A stretch of DNA of 64,000 nt from positions 62,001-126,000 of the forward strand of contig NZ_DAHVNP010000070.1 in NCBI RefSeq assembly GCF_027319265.1, written 5' to 3'. The notes beneath the pieces were generated by a model. That model did no database searches. It was given only the letters and a program-made list of their open reading frames with translations, and was not told where the DNA came from. The position numbers and the translations under genes are program-made. Numbering within the stretch: position 1 is the stretch's first letter; the number at the start of each line of letters is the position of its first letter. Source of the stretch: Ferrimicrobium sp. (GTDB taxonomy: Bacteria; Actinomycetota; Acidimicrobiia; Acidimicrobiales; Acidimicrobiaceae). Positions 45,248 through 54,511 of the stretch are shown piece by piece.

Positions 45248-47057
45248 CAGCTTCGTATTCATCCTGATTTTGTTGGCCTTTCCGCTGCGAAGCGGATCGG
45301 ACCTGACGGCTGCAAGAGCGAAGGTAACCCTAACCCAGGATGTGGGTATCCTGGTGAACCCGCAACCACTCTCACTGCACTTCACCTGGACTGGTCCCTC
45401 CTCGAATGTGGAGGCGTTTCTTGTCGTCTATCCGAGCACATCCTCACGTTTTCAGCTGCGCCAGACCCTCAAACTCGGTCCGAGTGGCTCGCCTTTGGCC
45501 TTGTCGAGGCCCCGTGCGCTCTCGTCGTTGGGCTCGTCCCGTGGTTATGACTTGACGTCGCGGATCTTTGCCGACCTCTCCTGTGGTACGAACTGTGCAG
45601 GGGTCTATCCGGTTGAACTTCGACTCGCTAACAGCCAAACAGGGGTCACCCTCGATCAGCTGATTTTGGGGATCCCGTTCCTTCCGTCAAGCACCGCGGT
45701 CACGGCACCGCTTGGGGTAGCGCCAGTCCTCCATTTCGAGCTATCGACTACCGCAAAGCGTGTTGATGCGGCCCTCTCGCGTCTGTCGAGTTCACCAGTG
45801 GCCGCATCGATCTCATTGGGTGGCGCAATCGGCACTTCCGTTGCGCTCCAGAAAAAATATGCCAGTCTGATTGGCCCGTCGAACCTCCATCAGCGCATCG
45901 TTTCGCCGTACGCTGCCGCGGCTACCAGCTGTCCTCGTTCGCCATTCTCCTCGTTTATTGGTCTAAGGGCACGACTTCGACTCTCTGGTCTAATTAACGG
46001 GACGGGATCCAAGACGGCGGTCCTCTATCAGCACCCTACCCGTCATACCCTCAGTGTGCTGGGCCAACAACGGATCGATTCGGTCGTCGTCCCCGATGGG
46101 GTATTGAGCCAACTCGCCTCGGTGCTCTCGGTGTCCGACCCAGCTTACATCCGCAGCGATGGGCTTACGATTTTGGGCGCGAGTGGACAGCTCGGTAACG
46201 AATTCGCCAACGCGGATACACCGCTGGGTTATCAACGGCTGGTAGCAGATCTCGCCCAGTTTTATTTTCAAGCACCGGCGCAGAGTGGAAGGGTGGCAGT
46301 GATGGAGGTTAACCTCACGACACCTGGACAGATCGAGGACATTACCACGGTGCTTGACCATCTTGGGGCCAACCCATTACTCAAAAGCATGACGATCCAA
46401 ACCGCAGCCGCCCTGCCAAGCAGTCAGATCTCGCTCGCGAATCTTTCGCTAGCTCCCACTCCAAAGCATTGCAGCGCGCTAACCAAAGAACAGCGTCACC
46501 GATTGGCTCGGTTAAGCGCCCTTGCGTCAGCTGATAGTGGATCGCGAGATGGCTTAGTCGGGATCATCGGCTTGGCTCAACTCGCCACCTCAAGCGACTC
46601 GCATGCGGCCACACAGGCGCTGCCCTTGCTTGGGCAACAAGAGCAGGAGCTGCTCGATGATGTACAGTTGGTTGGTTCCAAGACCATCACTCTCACCTCT
46701 CATAGCGTGTCGGTACCGCTCACTCTCTCCTCGCGGTTACCCTTTCCTATCCGTGTTCAGCTCTCGATCCGGTCATCGGAGATCTCGTTCCCTAAGGGGT
46801 CGAAGCGTAATATGGACTTAACAAAGGGGACGGCTACCGTGGGACTGCCGGTCGTGGTGAAAGCGCTAGGAACCTTCGCGGTAACCGCGGTGGTATCGGC
46901 TCCCAACGGACAGGTGCTTATCACGGATGTCCTCACGGTCCACTCCACTGGATTCTCCACGGTCGGCATCGTGTTGACGGTCGGAGCTGCACTGGTCTTG
47001 GTCTCATGGTGGGTACGCACTGCTCGTCGCCACCATAAGAAGACGAGCACCGAGTGA
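45228..47057 (+). CDS. DUF6049-like extracytoplasmic protein
   Basis: The TTG at 45228 is preferred: GGAGGG 11 nt upstream, followed by a signal-anchor (LLLRSSFVFILILLAFPL). An ORF in this frame starts earlier at 45018 but overlaps the acetyltransferase gene throughout. The 609-aa product is a large extracytoplasmic protein with a C-terminal TM (GIVLTVGAALVLVSWWV) and a basic tail. By position, before murJ, and by this architecture it matches the mycobacterial protein next to MurJ. Role probably in the cell envelope. The stop overlaps the murJ start. Confidence 0.75.
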   Translation: MSLLLRSSFVFILILLAFPLRSGSDLTAARAKVTLTQDVGILVNPQPLSLHFTWTGPSSNVEAFLVVYPSTSSRFQLRQTLKLGPSGSPLALSRPRALSSLGSSRGYDLTSRIFADLSCGTNCAGVYPVELRLANSQTGVTLDQLILGIPFLPSSTAVTAPLGVAPVLHFELSTTAKRVDAALSRLSSSPVAASISLGGAIGTSVALQKKYASLIGPSNLHQRIVSPYAAAATSCPRSPFSSFIGLRARLRLSGLINGTGSKTAVLYQHPTRHTLSVLGQQRIDSVVVPDGVLSQLASVLSVSDPAYIRSDGLTILGASGQLGNEFANADTPLGYQRLVADLAQFYFQAPAQSGRVAVMEVNLTTPGQIEDITTVLDHLGANPLLKSMTIQTAAALPSSQISLANLSLAPTPKHCSALTKEQRHRLARLSALASADSGSRDGLVGIIGLAQLATSSDSHAATQALPLLGQQEQELLDDVQLVGSKTITLTSHSVSVPLTLSSRLPFPIRVQLSIRSSEISFPKGSKRNMDLTKGTATVGLPVVVKALGTFAVTAVVSAPNGQVLITDVLTVHSTGFSTVGIVLTVGAALVLVSWWVRTARRHHKKTSTE

Positions 47058-48655
47058 TCGCACAACTCAAGCGTCTTCTCTTTGGGACGCGGGAATCGGC
47101 TAGTCAAAATGCGGCCTTGCTGGCGGCCGGAACACTGACCTCTCGCCTGACCGGATTGGCGCGTCTTATCGTGCTCGCCGTCGTGCTCGGCGTACGTCCG
47201 CTCGCTGATGCCTATAACCTTGGCAACAATACCCCAAATATGCTCTATGACCTCCTCTTGGGAGGGGTCATCTCAGCAACCCTGTTACCGGTACTCTCGG
47301 CGCGTTTTAGCGTCGCGGGGCGTCGGTTGGGCACGAGGTCACAAGCTACGATCTTGACTCTTGGGATCGTCGGTCTGCTAGTGGCGACGATGATTTTCGA
47401 ACTACTGGCACCGGCGATCATCGGTCTCTACACAATCGCGAACCATCACGCCTATGCACTAGCGCAACGGGAACTAGCCACCGAGTTGCTGCGTCTCTTT
47501 GCGCCACAGCTCTTTTTTTATGGCGCCATCTCGCTGTTCACCGCCGTCTTGAACCTTCGAGGCAACTTCGCCTCGGCGGCGTTCGCTCCGATCGCGAACA
47601 ACATCGTCTCGGTCGCCTCACTCGTGACCTTCGCCACGCTCTATCCGGGTGCAAATCTTAGCGTGGTGTTAGCCCACTCGGATGCCGTGTTGATTCTGGG
47701 TCTCGGTTCGACCGCGGGTGTAGCGGCGCAGATGCTCGTTCTGTTACCGGTCATGTTGCGGCTCGGGATTGAGTTCCGTCCATCCTTTGCTCTTCGAGAC
47801 CCCGCGGTTCGTGAGATGTTCTCCCTTTCATCGTGGACCATTGGCTTTGTGATCGCCAACCAGATCGCCGTCTTCGTGATCCAGGCTATCGCTGACCCTC
47901 GACCTGGGTTTATCAGTGCGTACAACTATGCCTATCTGTTTTTCCAATTGCCTTATGCGATCGTCTCGCTCTCGATTATGACGGCGCTCCAACCCCGGCT
48001 GGCTCGACTGTGGGCCACGAGTGATCGGCAAGGCTTTGCTACCAACCTTACCCGCGCGCTTCGGGCGAGTGTGGCGATCACACTACCGCTCGCGGCAGTC
48101 ATGTTGGTTGGTGCTCCAGTGGGACTCGATCTGGTGCTTCGCTATGGAGCGGTAGGCATGGCCGGCGTCAAGCTGACCGCCATGGCGCTGCAGGGATTCG
48201 CGGTGGGCTTGCCAGGATTCGCTCTTTTCCTCTCGATTGTGCAGGGTCTTCAGGCGACCCGCAATGCCCGAGTCGTCTTCGTCCTCTACCTTGTAGAGAA
48301 TGGGCTCAACATCGTGCTCGCCTTTGCGTTGGTCAACCGATATGGAATCGTCGGGTTGACGACATCCTTGTCCATTGCCTACACAGTGGCGGCGCTGCTG
48401 GGTCTCTTCGTGTTGATGAGAATGCACGCGCTTCGCGCACCGGGGCAACTCGTACGGGTGTGGTTGCAGCTTGGGGTGATTGGTGCCATCGCAGCCCTGG
48501 TGCTGTGGAGGACCTTGCCTTCGATCACTGCGTCAAGGAGTGTTGGTTTTTTCCTTCAGACCCTGGGAGCACTCCTGATTTGTGCAGGCGTCTTCGTGGT
48601 TCTCAATGCGCTCGCAACTAGACTTGGCCGCCAAGGAAGGGAGATCCATCGATGA
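47054..48655 (+). CDS. murJ: Lipid II flippase MurJ (MviN)
   Basis: This 533-aa polytopic protein with about 14 TM segments has the N-terminal ASQNAALLAAGTLTSRLTGLARLIVLAVVLGVRPLADAYNLGNNTPNMLYDLLLGGVISATLLPVLSAR that marks MurJ. It flips lipid II for peptidoglycan synthesis. GTG at 47054 overlaps the previous stop. It lacks the long cytoplasmic regulatory domain that mycobacterial MurJ carries. Confidence 0.93.
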   Translation: MIAQLKRLLFGTRESASQNAALLAAGTLTSRLTGLARLIVLAVVLGVRPLADAYNLGNNTPNMLYDLLLGGVISATLLPVLSARFSVAGRRLGTRSQATILTLGIVGLLVATMIFELLAPAIIGLYTIANHHAYALAQRELATELLRLFAPQLFFYGAISLFTAVLNLRGNFASAAFAPIANNIVSVASLVTFATLYPGANLSVVLAHSDAVLILGLGSTAGVAAQMLVLLPVMLRLGIEFRPSFALRDPAVREMFSLSSWTIGFVIANQIAVFVIQAIADPRPGFISAYNYAYLFFQLPYAIVSLSIMTALQPRLARLWATSDRQGFATNLTRALRASVAITLPLAAVMLVGAPVGLDLVLRYGAVGMAGVKLTAMALQGFAVGLPGFALFLSIVQGLQATRNARVVFVLYLVENGLNIVLAFALVNRYGIVGLTTSLSIAYTVAALLGLFVLMRMHALRAPGQLVRVWLQLGVIGAIAALVLWRTLPSITASRSVGFFLQTLGALLICAGVFVVLNALATRLGRQGREIHR

Positions 48656-49491
48656 GTGTCGCCGTAGTGGTCGATTCGGCGTCCGACCTGCCGAACGAAT
48701 TGGCTGATGCCCTAGGGATCCGTCGTGTACCATTAACGATTAGCCTGGATGGGGTTGACTACAAAGACGGAACCGAGCTTTCGCGGGAACGGTTTTGGGA
48801 ACTCGCTCAGCGAGCGAGCGATCTGCCGAAGACAGCAGCCCCATCGCCAGCAGAGTTTGACGCCGCCTTCAGTAGCGAACTTGACGCCGGTGCGAACCAC
48901 GTCATCTGCCTCACCATGACCAAGGATCTGTCGGCGACGTATCAAGCGGCACTGGCTGCAGCGAGCGCCTACTCAGGCCGCGTCTCAGTTTTTGATACCC
49001 GGAGCTTGACGGTTGGCGAGGGGTTGGTGGCGGTGAGTGCAGCAACCGCCGCGCAGGCTGGGGCGGATACCGAGCAGTGCCAGCGGATCGTGCGCGCGGC
49101 GATCGAGCGAGTGGTCACCTTCGGTATGCTCGACACCCTTGAGAACCTTCGCCGGGGCGGAAGAATCGGTGCAGCGAGCGCCCTGTTGGGTACCGTCATG
49201 TCCTTCAAACCGCTGATCGAGGTGCGTGATGGTGCGATCGAGGCGGCGGGGCGGGTGCGCACTCGCAAGAGCGCCATTACTTCGCTGTTGGAGAAGTTCG
49301 CTGGTGGTGGACCCTATGAGCGGGTTGGTCTCGTCCACGCGATGGCGAACGACCTCGATGCCGTGCTAGCGCGTGTACGTGAGGTGACCGGTGTGGATGA
49401 GGTGGTGGTCTCGGTCATGGGCGCCACCATTGGGACCCACGCTGGCCCAGGTGCCCTTGGTATCTCGGTGCTCAAGCACGAACCCAAGTAG
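48652..49491 (+). CDS. DegV-family fatty-acid-binding protein
   Basis: This 279-aa protein opens with VAVVVDSASDLPNELADALGIRRVPLTISLDG, has the Ser/Thr-containing loop LTMTKDLSATYQAALAA, and ends GTHAGPGALGISVLK, all DegV hallmarks. In relatives it binds fatty acids and works with a fatty-acid kinase. ATG overlaps the murJ stop. The kinase gene is not in the window. Confidence 0.9.
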   Translation: MSVAVVVDSASDLPNELADALGIRRVPLTISLDGVDYKDGTELSRERFWELAQRASDLPKTAAPSPAEFDAAFSSELDAGANHVICLTMTKDLSATYQAALAAASAYSGRVSVFDTRSLTVGEGLVAVSAATAAQAGADTEQCQRIVRAAIERVVTFGMLDTLENLRRGGRIGAASALLGTVMSFKPLIEVRDGAIEAAGRVRTRKSAITSLLEKFAGGGPYERVGLVHAMANDLDAVLARVREVTGVDEVVVSVMGATIGTHAGPGALGISVLKHEPK

Positions 49492-49516
49492 GATGGTAGG
49501 CAAGGAGGTAGGGTAC

Positions 49517-49852
49517 GTGGCTGATTATCACGGCGAAACAGAGGGTCAGCGTGACCTAGCCGCTCGCGCGGCGGAGTGGGTTGACGAGATCGCTAAGTTT
49601 CTACAGAGCAAAGCGGTGTCGCCGTTGTTTTGGGTCGCACGCGCTATCATCTTTGGCCTACTGGGTTTGGCGCTGGCGGTGGTCGCCGGCGTGTTGACCG
49701 TCGACGCCTTGGTCAAGCTGCTCGATGCCTATCTCTTCGCAGGACGGGTATGGATCACGTACTTTGTGATCGGTGGGCTCGCCCTGTTGCTATCGCTGTA
49801 TGCCTGGCGCAAGATGGGCAAGTATCGCCTTGTCACCGGCGCTTCGGCGTGA
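49517..49852 (+). CDS. Small membrane protein
   Basis: The GTG at 49517 is chosen because GGAGG lies 8 nt upstream. The product is 111 aa, with a soluble N-terminus of 35 residues and two hydrophobic segments (IIFGLLGLALAVVAGVLTV and WITYFVIGGLALLLSLYAW). No known family. It follows the DegV gene by 25 bp. An ATG at 49493 is also possible. Confidence 0.6.
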   Translation: MADYHGETEGQRDLAARAAEWVDEIAKFLQSKAVSPLFWVARAIIFGLLGLALAVVAGVLTVDALVKLLDAYLFAGRVWITYFVIGGLALLLSLYAWRKMGKYRLVTGASA

Positions 49853-50004
49853 TGGGGCGCGCGTGGGCTTACGCAGGACCCAGGGGGCGATAGCGACTGC
49901 TGCCGGTAATAGGGCAGCTCCTGTCGTGGTGCGAACCTTGAGCACACGAACTGCGTCGACGAAGTGAGCCGGACGAACACGGTGGTGAAGGAGAAAGGAC
50001 TCTA

Positions 50005-50970
50005 ATGACAGAGCATGTGAAGGTAGTAATTATTGGTTCGGGGCCAGCTGGCCTCACGGCGGCCATCTATGCGGCCCGAGCCGACTTCAGCCCAGTCATA
50101 CTCGAAGGCGAGCCATCGTCAACCTCTGATCAGCCTGGTGGCCAGCTGATGCTAACAACGGAGATCGAAAATTTCCCAGGTTTTGTCGACGGCATCCTCG
50201 GCCCAGAGCTCATGGGTAACTTCCGAAGTCAAGCGGAACGCTTTGGTGCAAGAATGCATGGGGCCAAGGCTGCTCGAGTCGACCTATCTGGTCAACACGC
50301 CGCTATTTGGGCATCTGATGCGACCCCTGACGAGCCGACCTACACCGCTGACGCCGTGATCGTAGCGACCGGCGCCCGTTCATTGATGCTCGGACTCGAT
50401 AACGAACTACGGCTGGTCGGTCACGGCGTCTCAACGTGTGCAACCTGTGACGGCTTTTTCTTTCGCGGCCACCGTATCGCGGTCGTTGGTGGTGGTGACT
50501 CTGCGTTGGAGGAGGCGTTATTCCTCACCAAGTTCGCCGAGTCAGTGACGATTATTCACCGTCGCGATGCGCTGCGGGCCTCGAAGATCATGCAGGACCG
50601 GGCCTTTGCCAACCCGAAGATCTCCTTCCTATGGAATCGTCAGGTGACGGCATTGCACGAAGAGGGTGGTTCGCTCGCCGGCGTGACCGTGCAGGACCCA
50701 GCGGGTGGACCCGAAGAGCGCCATGACTTCACCGGTCTCTTTGTGGCGATTGGCCATGCACCCAACACCGATGTCTTCAAAGGACAACTCGAGATGGATG
50801 ACCTTGGCTACCTCGCGACGCAGCCGGGTTCTACCGCAACCAGCGTCAGGGGGGTATTTGCCGCAGGCGACGTACAGGATCATATCTATCGCCAGGCGAT
50901 CACGGCGGCTGGTTCTGGTTGTCAAGCGGCGCTCGATGTTGAGCACTACCTTGCTGCGCAAGAGGCCTGA
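50005..50970 (+). CDS. trxB: Thioredoxin reductase
   Basis: This 321-aa flavoprotein has FAD-binding GSGPAGLTAAIYAARA, NADPH-binding VVGGGDSALEEA, and the redox CATC pair at Cys145 and Cys148. It reduces thioredoxin with NADPH. ATG at 50005 has AAGGAGAAAGGA upstream. trxA follows 74 bp later. Confidence 0.96.
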   Translation: MTEHVKVVIIGSGPAGLTAAIYAARADFSPVILEGEPSSTSDQPGGQLMLTTEIENFPGFVDGILGPELMGNFRSQAERFGARMHGAKAARVDLSGQHAAIWASDATPDEPTYTADAVIVATGARSLMLGLDNELRLVGHGVSTCATCDGFFFRGHRIAVVGGGDSALEEALFLTKFAESVTIIHRRDALRASKIMQDRAFANPKISFLWNRQVTALHEEGGSLAGVTVQDPAGGPEERHDFTGLFVAIGHAPNTDVFKGQLEMDDLGYLATQPGSTATSVRGVFAAGDVQDHIYRQAITAAGSGCQAALDVEHYLAAQEA

Positions 50971-51043
50971 GGAATACTTCGGTGATGACGATGTTGATAG
51001 TTGCACGTGCAAGTACTGTCACGGCGAGTGAATGGAGAAGAAG

Positions 51044-51376
51044 ATGAGTGTACAGATTATTGAACTCAATGATCAGAATTTTGATGACCGTATCAAGGCG
51101 TCGCAGACACCGGTACTAGTAGACTTCTGGGCAGAGTGGTGTGGACCGTGCAAGATGATTGCTCCGATTCTCGAGGAGATAGCCCAGGACAAGAATGGTC
51201 AGCTGGTGATCGGGAAGTTGAATGTGGACAACGCATTGCAGGTGGCACGGAAGTTCGAGATCATGAGTATCCCGACGCTGATGCTGTTTCGAGACGGCGA
51301 ACCGGTGAAGCGTATCGTAGGAGCGATGTCCAAGAAGGCACTGTTGAAGGAGCTGGACCCAGCGCTAGCGGGGTGA
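51044..51376 (+). CDS. trxA: Thioredoxin
   Basis: This 110-aa protein from ATG at 51044 (GGAGAAGAAG upstream) has the active site WAEWCGPCKM at Cys33 and Cys36, the fold core, and the typical MSIPTLMLFRDGE. It is the substrate of the TrxB above. Its stop overlaps the start of the cwlM-like gene. Confidence 0.96.
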   Translation: MSVQIIELNDQNFDDRIKASQTPVLVDFWAEWCGPCKMIAPILEEIAQDKNGQLVIGKLNVDNALQVARKFEIMSIPTLMLFRDGEPVKRIVGAMSKKALLKELDPALAG

Positions 51377-52353
51377 GTGCTGAGGGAACCGCGGCACTGA
51401 TCCCTCATTCTGAGGCGAGCTTGGCGGATGTCGAGATGCGTCTGGTTCGGCTTGGTTTTCTGTCTCCCGATGTAGGGTTGGTGGGCCTATCCGATGCGCT
51501 TGTCGCTTTCCAGTCCTCTCGTGGAATTCCTGAGACAGGGGATTGCGATCGTATCACCTGGAGGAGTTTGGTTGAGGCTGGATTTGCCTTTGGGGATCGA
51601 GTTCTGTATCTGCGAAATCCCAGTTTCCGTGGTGAGGATGTGGCCTGGTTGCAGGAGCGACTCGGTAACTTAGGGTTCGATCCGGGGAGAGTCGACGGTA
51701 TCTTTGGTACGAGAACGCGAGATGCCCTGCAGGATTTTCAATCGAATGTAGCGCTTCCTGCCGATGGAATCTGTGGAGGAGCAACCGTCGACGAGTTGCG
51801 TCGTGTCTTTGGACGCAGCACTGAGCATATCCATGGAGTTCGTGAGCGACAGCGCCTTCGCATCCGGACAAAGCCGTTGTCAGAGGCCTCTGTGGCGATC
51901 CTTGCTGCCCTTCCGCTGGAACAGCAGGCAGATCTGCTTGCCCAGCGTCTGCGTGCAAGGGGAGCCAAGGCGGTGGCGCTCACCGACGCCGATCAATCAC
52001 ACCTCGCCACCATCGTGAACACGCGGGAACTCGATCTCGTGACCTATTTCGACTTCTCGACCTCGGGGTTGCAGGTCGCGTACTACTCCGGTTTTCGTTA
52101 CACCTCGCCCGCGGGCATGTTGCTAGCCCAGATGGTCGCTGATGGTCTCTCACGTCTCGAACTGCCGGTGATGATCAGCCTTCGTGGGATGACCTTGCCG
52201 ATCCTTCGTGAGACGAGGATGCCTGCGGTTTCGATCGCTATCGACCACCCCCACCGTTGGCTCATCTTGGGCCCTGAGGTGGTGGAGGCGGTCGCAGCTT
52301 CCATTGAGGAGTTTCTGGTGAACCCCGAGTCTGGCACTCCTGGAGTCGGCTAG
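51373..52353 (+). CDS. cwlM: CwlM-like peptidoglycan regulator (two PG-binding domains, degenerate amidase)
   Basis: GTG at 51373 overlaps the trxA stop. The 326-aa protein has two peptidoglycan-binding_1-like repeats (about 12-60 and 75-140, e.g. WLQERLGNLGFDPGRVDGIFGTRTRDALQDFQ) followed by a region that lies where an N-acetylmuramoyl-alanine amidase would be. The zinc-ligand signatures expected in an active amidase_3 (DPGHGG, a His in HANA, and the Glu) are not recognisable here. By position after trxB-trxA it is the CwlM homologue of mycobacteria, a regulator of MurA. Cytoplasmic, with no signal peptide. Confidence 0.8.
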   Translation: MSAEGTAALIPHSEASLADVEMRLVRLGFLSPDVGLVGLSDALVAFQSSRGIPETGDCDRITWRSLVEAGFAFGDRVLYLRNPSFRGEDVAWLQERLGNLGFDPGRVDGIFGTRTRDALQDFQSNVALPADGICGGATVDELRRVFGRSTEHIHGVRERQRLRIRTKPLSEASVAILAALPLEQQADLLAQRLRARGAKAVALTDADQSHLATIVNTRELDLVTYFDFSTSGLQVAYYSGFRYTSPAGMLLAQMVADGLSRLELPVMISLRGMTLPILRETRMPAVSIAIDHPHRWLILGPEVVEAVAASIEEFLVNPESGTPGVG

Positions 52354-52358
52354 CCGAC
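52345..52358. terminator. Palindrome overlapping cwlM stop (convergent terminator)
   Basis: GTCGGC-TA-GCCGAC is a perfect 14-bp palindrome containing the cwlM stop, in the 11-bp gap between the convergent cwlM and ino1 genes. The stem is short, so the call as a terminator is tentative. Confidence 0.4.
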
Positions 52359-52364
52359 GGTTAG

Positions 52365-53438
52365 CTAAGAGCGGGAGCGTGCATACTCATTGACCATCTC
52401 TTGCGCGACTCCATCACGGAACTGCTGAGGTGGTGACTTCATGAAATAGGCAGATGGCCCGAGAAGTGGCCCGCCCTCGCCGCGGTCAAGGGCGATCTTG
52501 GCACAACGAACGGCGTCGATGATGACGCCTGCGCTGTTGGGGGAGTCCCACACCTCAAGTTTGAGCTCGATGTTTAAGGGAACATCACCAAAGTTGCGAC
52601 CCTCAAGCCGAATGTAGGCCCATTTACGATCCTCAAGCCACGGCACGTGATCTGAGGGGCCGATGTGGACATCGTCGGCTTCGATGCCGTTGTCGATCTG
52701 GCTGGTGACGGACTGCGTCTTCGAGATCTTTTTCGACTCCAGTCGCTCGCGCTCAAGCATGTTCTTAAAGTCCATGTTCCCACCGACGTTGAGCTGGTAG
52801 GTGCGGTCGATCACAAGCCCACGGTCCTCGAAGAGGCGAGCGAGCGTGCGGTGCACGATCGTGGCGCCAACCTGGCTCTTGATATCATCGCCAACGATAG
52901 GAACGCCAGCGGCGGTGAACTTGGCTGCCCACTCTGGATCAGAGGCGATGAAGACCGGGATGGCATTGACAAAGGCCACCTTGGCATCGATGCAGGCCTG
53001 AGCATAGAACTTCTGTGCCTGCTCGGAGCCGACCGGCAGGTACGCGACCAGCACGTCTGCTTGTACAGCTCGGAGCGTCTCCACGATGTCGACTGGTTCG
53101 ACCGGAGACTCTTCGATAGATTCCCGGTAGTACTTGCCAAGGCCATCGAGTGTTGGTCCTCGCTGGACCGTCACCTGACTCTCAGGAACATCGGCAAACT
53201 TGATGGTGTTATTGCGACCGGCAAAGATCGCCTTGGAGAGTGGGACACCAACCTTGGTGGCGTCGACGTCGAAGGCAGCGACGAACTCCAGATCGCTGAC
53301 GTGGTAGTCGCCGAGCTGGACATGCATAAGACCAGGGACTTCGTCCTCTGGGTTCGCTCCTCGATAGTAATGCACCCCTTGGATGAGTGAGCTAGCGCAG
53401 TTTCCCACGCCGGCGATTGCTACGCGTACTTTTGACAT
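52365..53438 (-). CDS. ino1: Inositol-3-phosphate synthase
   Basis: This 357-aa protein has NAD-binding [17 protein letters not shown] and the conserved [52 protein letters not shown], and [27 protein letters not shown] motifs. It makes inositol-1-phosphate from glucose-6-phosphate for phosphatidylinositol and mycothiol. The gene is followed upstream (its 5' side) by padR at 26 bp, so they are co-transcribed. Confidence 0.94.
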   Translation of the reverse strand: MSKVRVAIAGVGNCASSLIQGVHYYRGANPEDEVPGLMHVQLGDYHVSDLEFVAAFDVDATKVGVPLSKAIFAGRNNTIKFADVPESQVTVQRGPTLDGLGKYYRESIEESPVEPVDIVETLRAVQADVLVAYLPVGSEQAQKFYAQACIDAKVAFVNAIPVFIASDPEWAAKFTAAGVPIVGDDIKSQVGATIVHRTLARLFEDRGLVIDRTYQLNVGGNMDFKNMLERERLESKKISKTQSVTSQIDNGIEADDVHIGPSDHVPWLEDRKWAYIRLEGRNFGDVPLNIELKLEVWDSPNSAGVIIDAVRCAKIALDRGEGGPLLGPSAYFMKSPPQQFRDGVAQEMVNEYARSRS

Positions 53439-53464
53439 CGGTTTCCCCGTTTCCTTTCTTCTGC

Positions 53465-54082
53465 TTACCGCGAGAGCGTAGGTTGCTCTCGAAGATCCTT
53501 GAGTTCACGCTCGATCCACTGGAGTTCAGCGTCGAGACGATACTCGAGACCATGCTTGACCTGGCCGAGACCGTTAGAACGTGCCGACAGTTCACCAAGG
53601 GCACGCATGCGTTCATTGATGAGGCCAACCCGTCGCTCGAAGAGGCGGATGCGTTCAGCCTCGGTGAGATGGTCCGAAAACGCTAATGCGAACCAGAAGG
53701 TGCGATCGTCGTCAAGGGCGATGCCACGCAAGAGCTCGAGTAGCGCGGTCTGGCCGGCGGTGGTGATGGTGTAGACCTTCCGATTGCGACGCCCATTGGC
53801 GGGTTGTTCGCCACGCTGGAGCAATGCGAGTTCTGCTGCGAGAGCCCCAGAGAGTTGACGCGAATCGAATGCAGGAGTGTTGGTTGTCTCCGAGCGAATG
53901 AGCCCGCGACGCTCCAACTTGGCCAGTGCCGGATACAGCGATCCCCAGGACATAGTCATCAGGGCGCCAAAAGCGGTGTCGATGCGCCGTTTGAGTTCGT
54001 AACCGTGCATACCTTCGTCCGCGAGAAGGCCGAGTAGGAGCAGCTCTGTGGCTGAGCCACTGGAATGAGTACTCGTGCGCAT
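53465..54082 (-). CDS. PadR-family transcriptional regulator
   Basis: This 205-aa protein from ATG at 54082 has the winged helix [51 protein letters not shown] and a helical C-terminal half with a long coiled coil. PadR proteins repress their own operon. It precedes ino1 (also in mycobacteria, Rv0047c-like) and probably controls inositol synthesis. The regulated promoter region carries an imperfect palindrome upstream. Confidence 0.88.
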   Translation of the reverse strand: MRTSTHSSGSATELLLLGLLADEGMHGYELKRRIDTAFGALMTMSWGSLYPALAKLERRGLIRSETTNTPAFDSRQLSGALAAELALLQRGEQPANGRRNRKVYTITTAGQTALLELLRGIALDDDRTFWFALAFSDHLTEAERIRLFERRVGLINERMRALGELSARSNGLGQVKHGLEYRLDAELQWIERELKDLREQPTLSR

Positions 54083-54116
54083 AAGAGGTAGTATAGCCGG
54101 TCGTAGTACCAATGCA

Positions 54117-54135
54117 ATATAGCGAAGTGTTATAT
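54117..54135. promoter_or_regulatory. Candidate PadR operator
   Basis: ATATAGC-GAAGT-GTTATAT is a 7-5-7 inverted repeat with one mismatch, 35 bp upstream of the padR start. The size and AT-rich half-sites fit PadR autoregulation. Confidence 0.4.
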
Positions 54136-54511
54136 CACCGCGCGAACAATCTCGTCAGCTGGTCTCCTTGATTGGAGCGATCGCCAGCGCACAACGTCAA
54201 ACCGTCTTGGAAGGTGGAACTCTGGGCCCACCGAGCTCGGTTGTCCAATAGCGTGGGACACCGCTGACCATGGTGTGGTCGCGGTTGGAGCAGGTTCTTC
54301 GTCGCAGTGGGGGTGCGCCGCTGCAAGGTTCTTGGTGACAAGGTGCGACGGTGTATCATCATGGGGCCCACCGATACCCTCTGGCGAACACGATCTCGAC
54401 GGTGAACGATCTTTGGCACGAATGTCGTCGTGTGTCGGGAGCACCCGTCAACGTGAGGCTGTGCTTGGCGGGTGTCCTGTTGGCTGGTGTGCCAAGTGGT
54501 AGCCTTGGTGC
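54136..54511. other. Intergenic region without supported gene
   Basis: Short frames are open on both strands, but none has a motif or a ribosome site. I see no RNA gene or clear terminator here. Confidence 0.35.
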
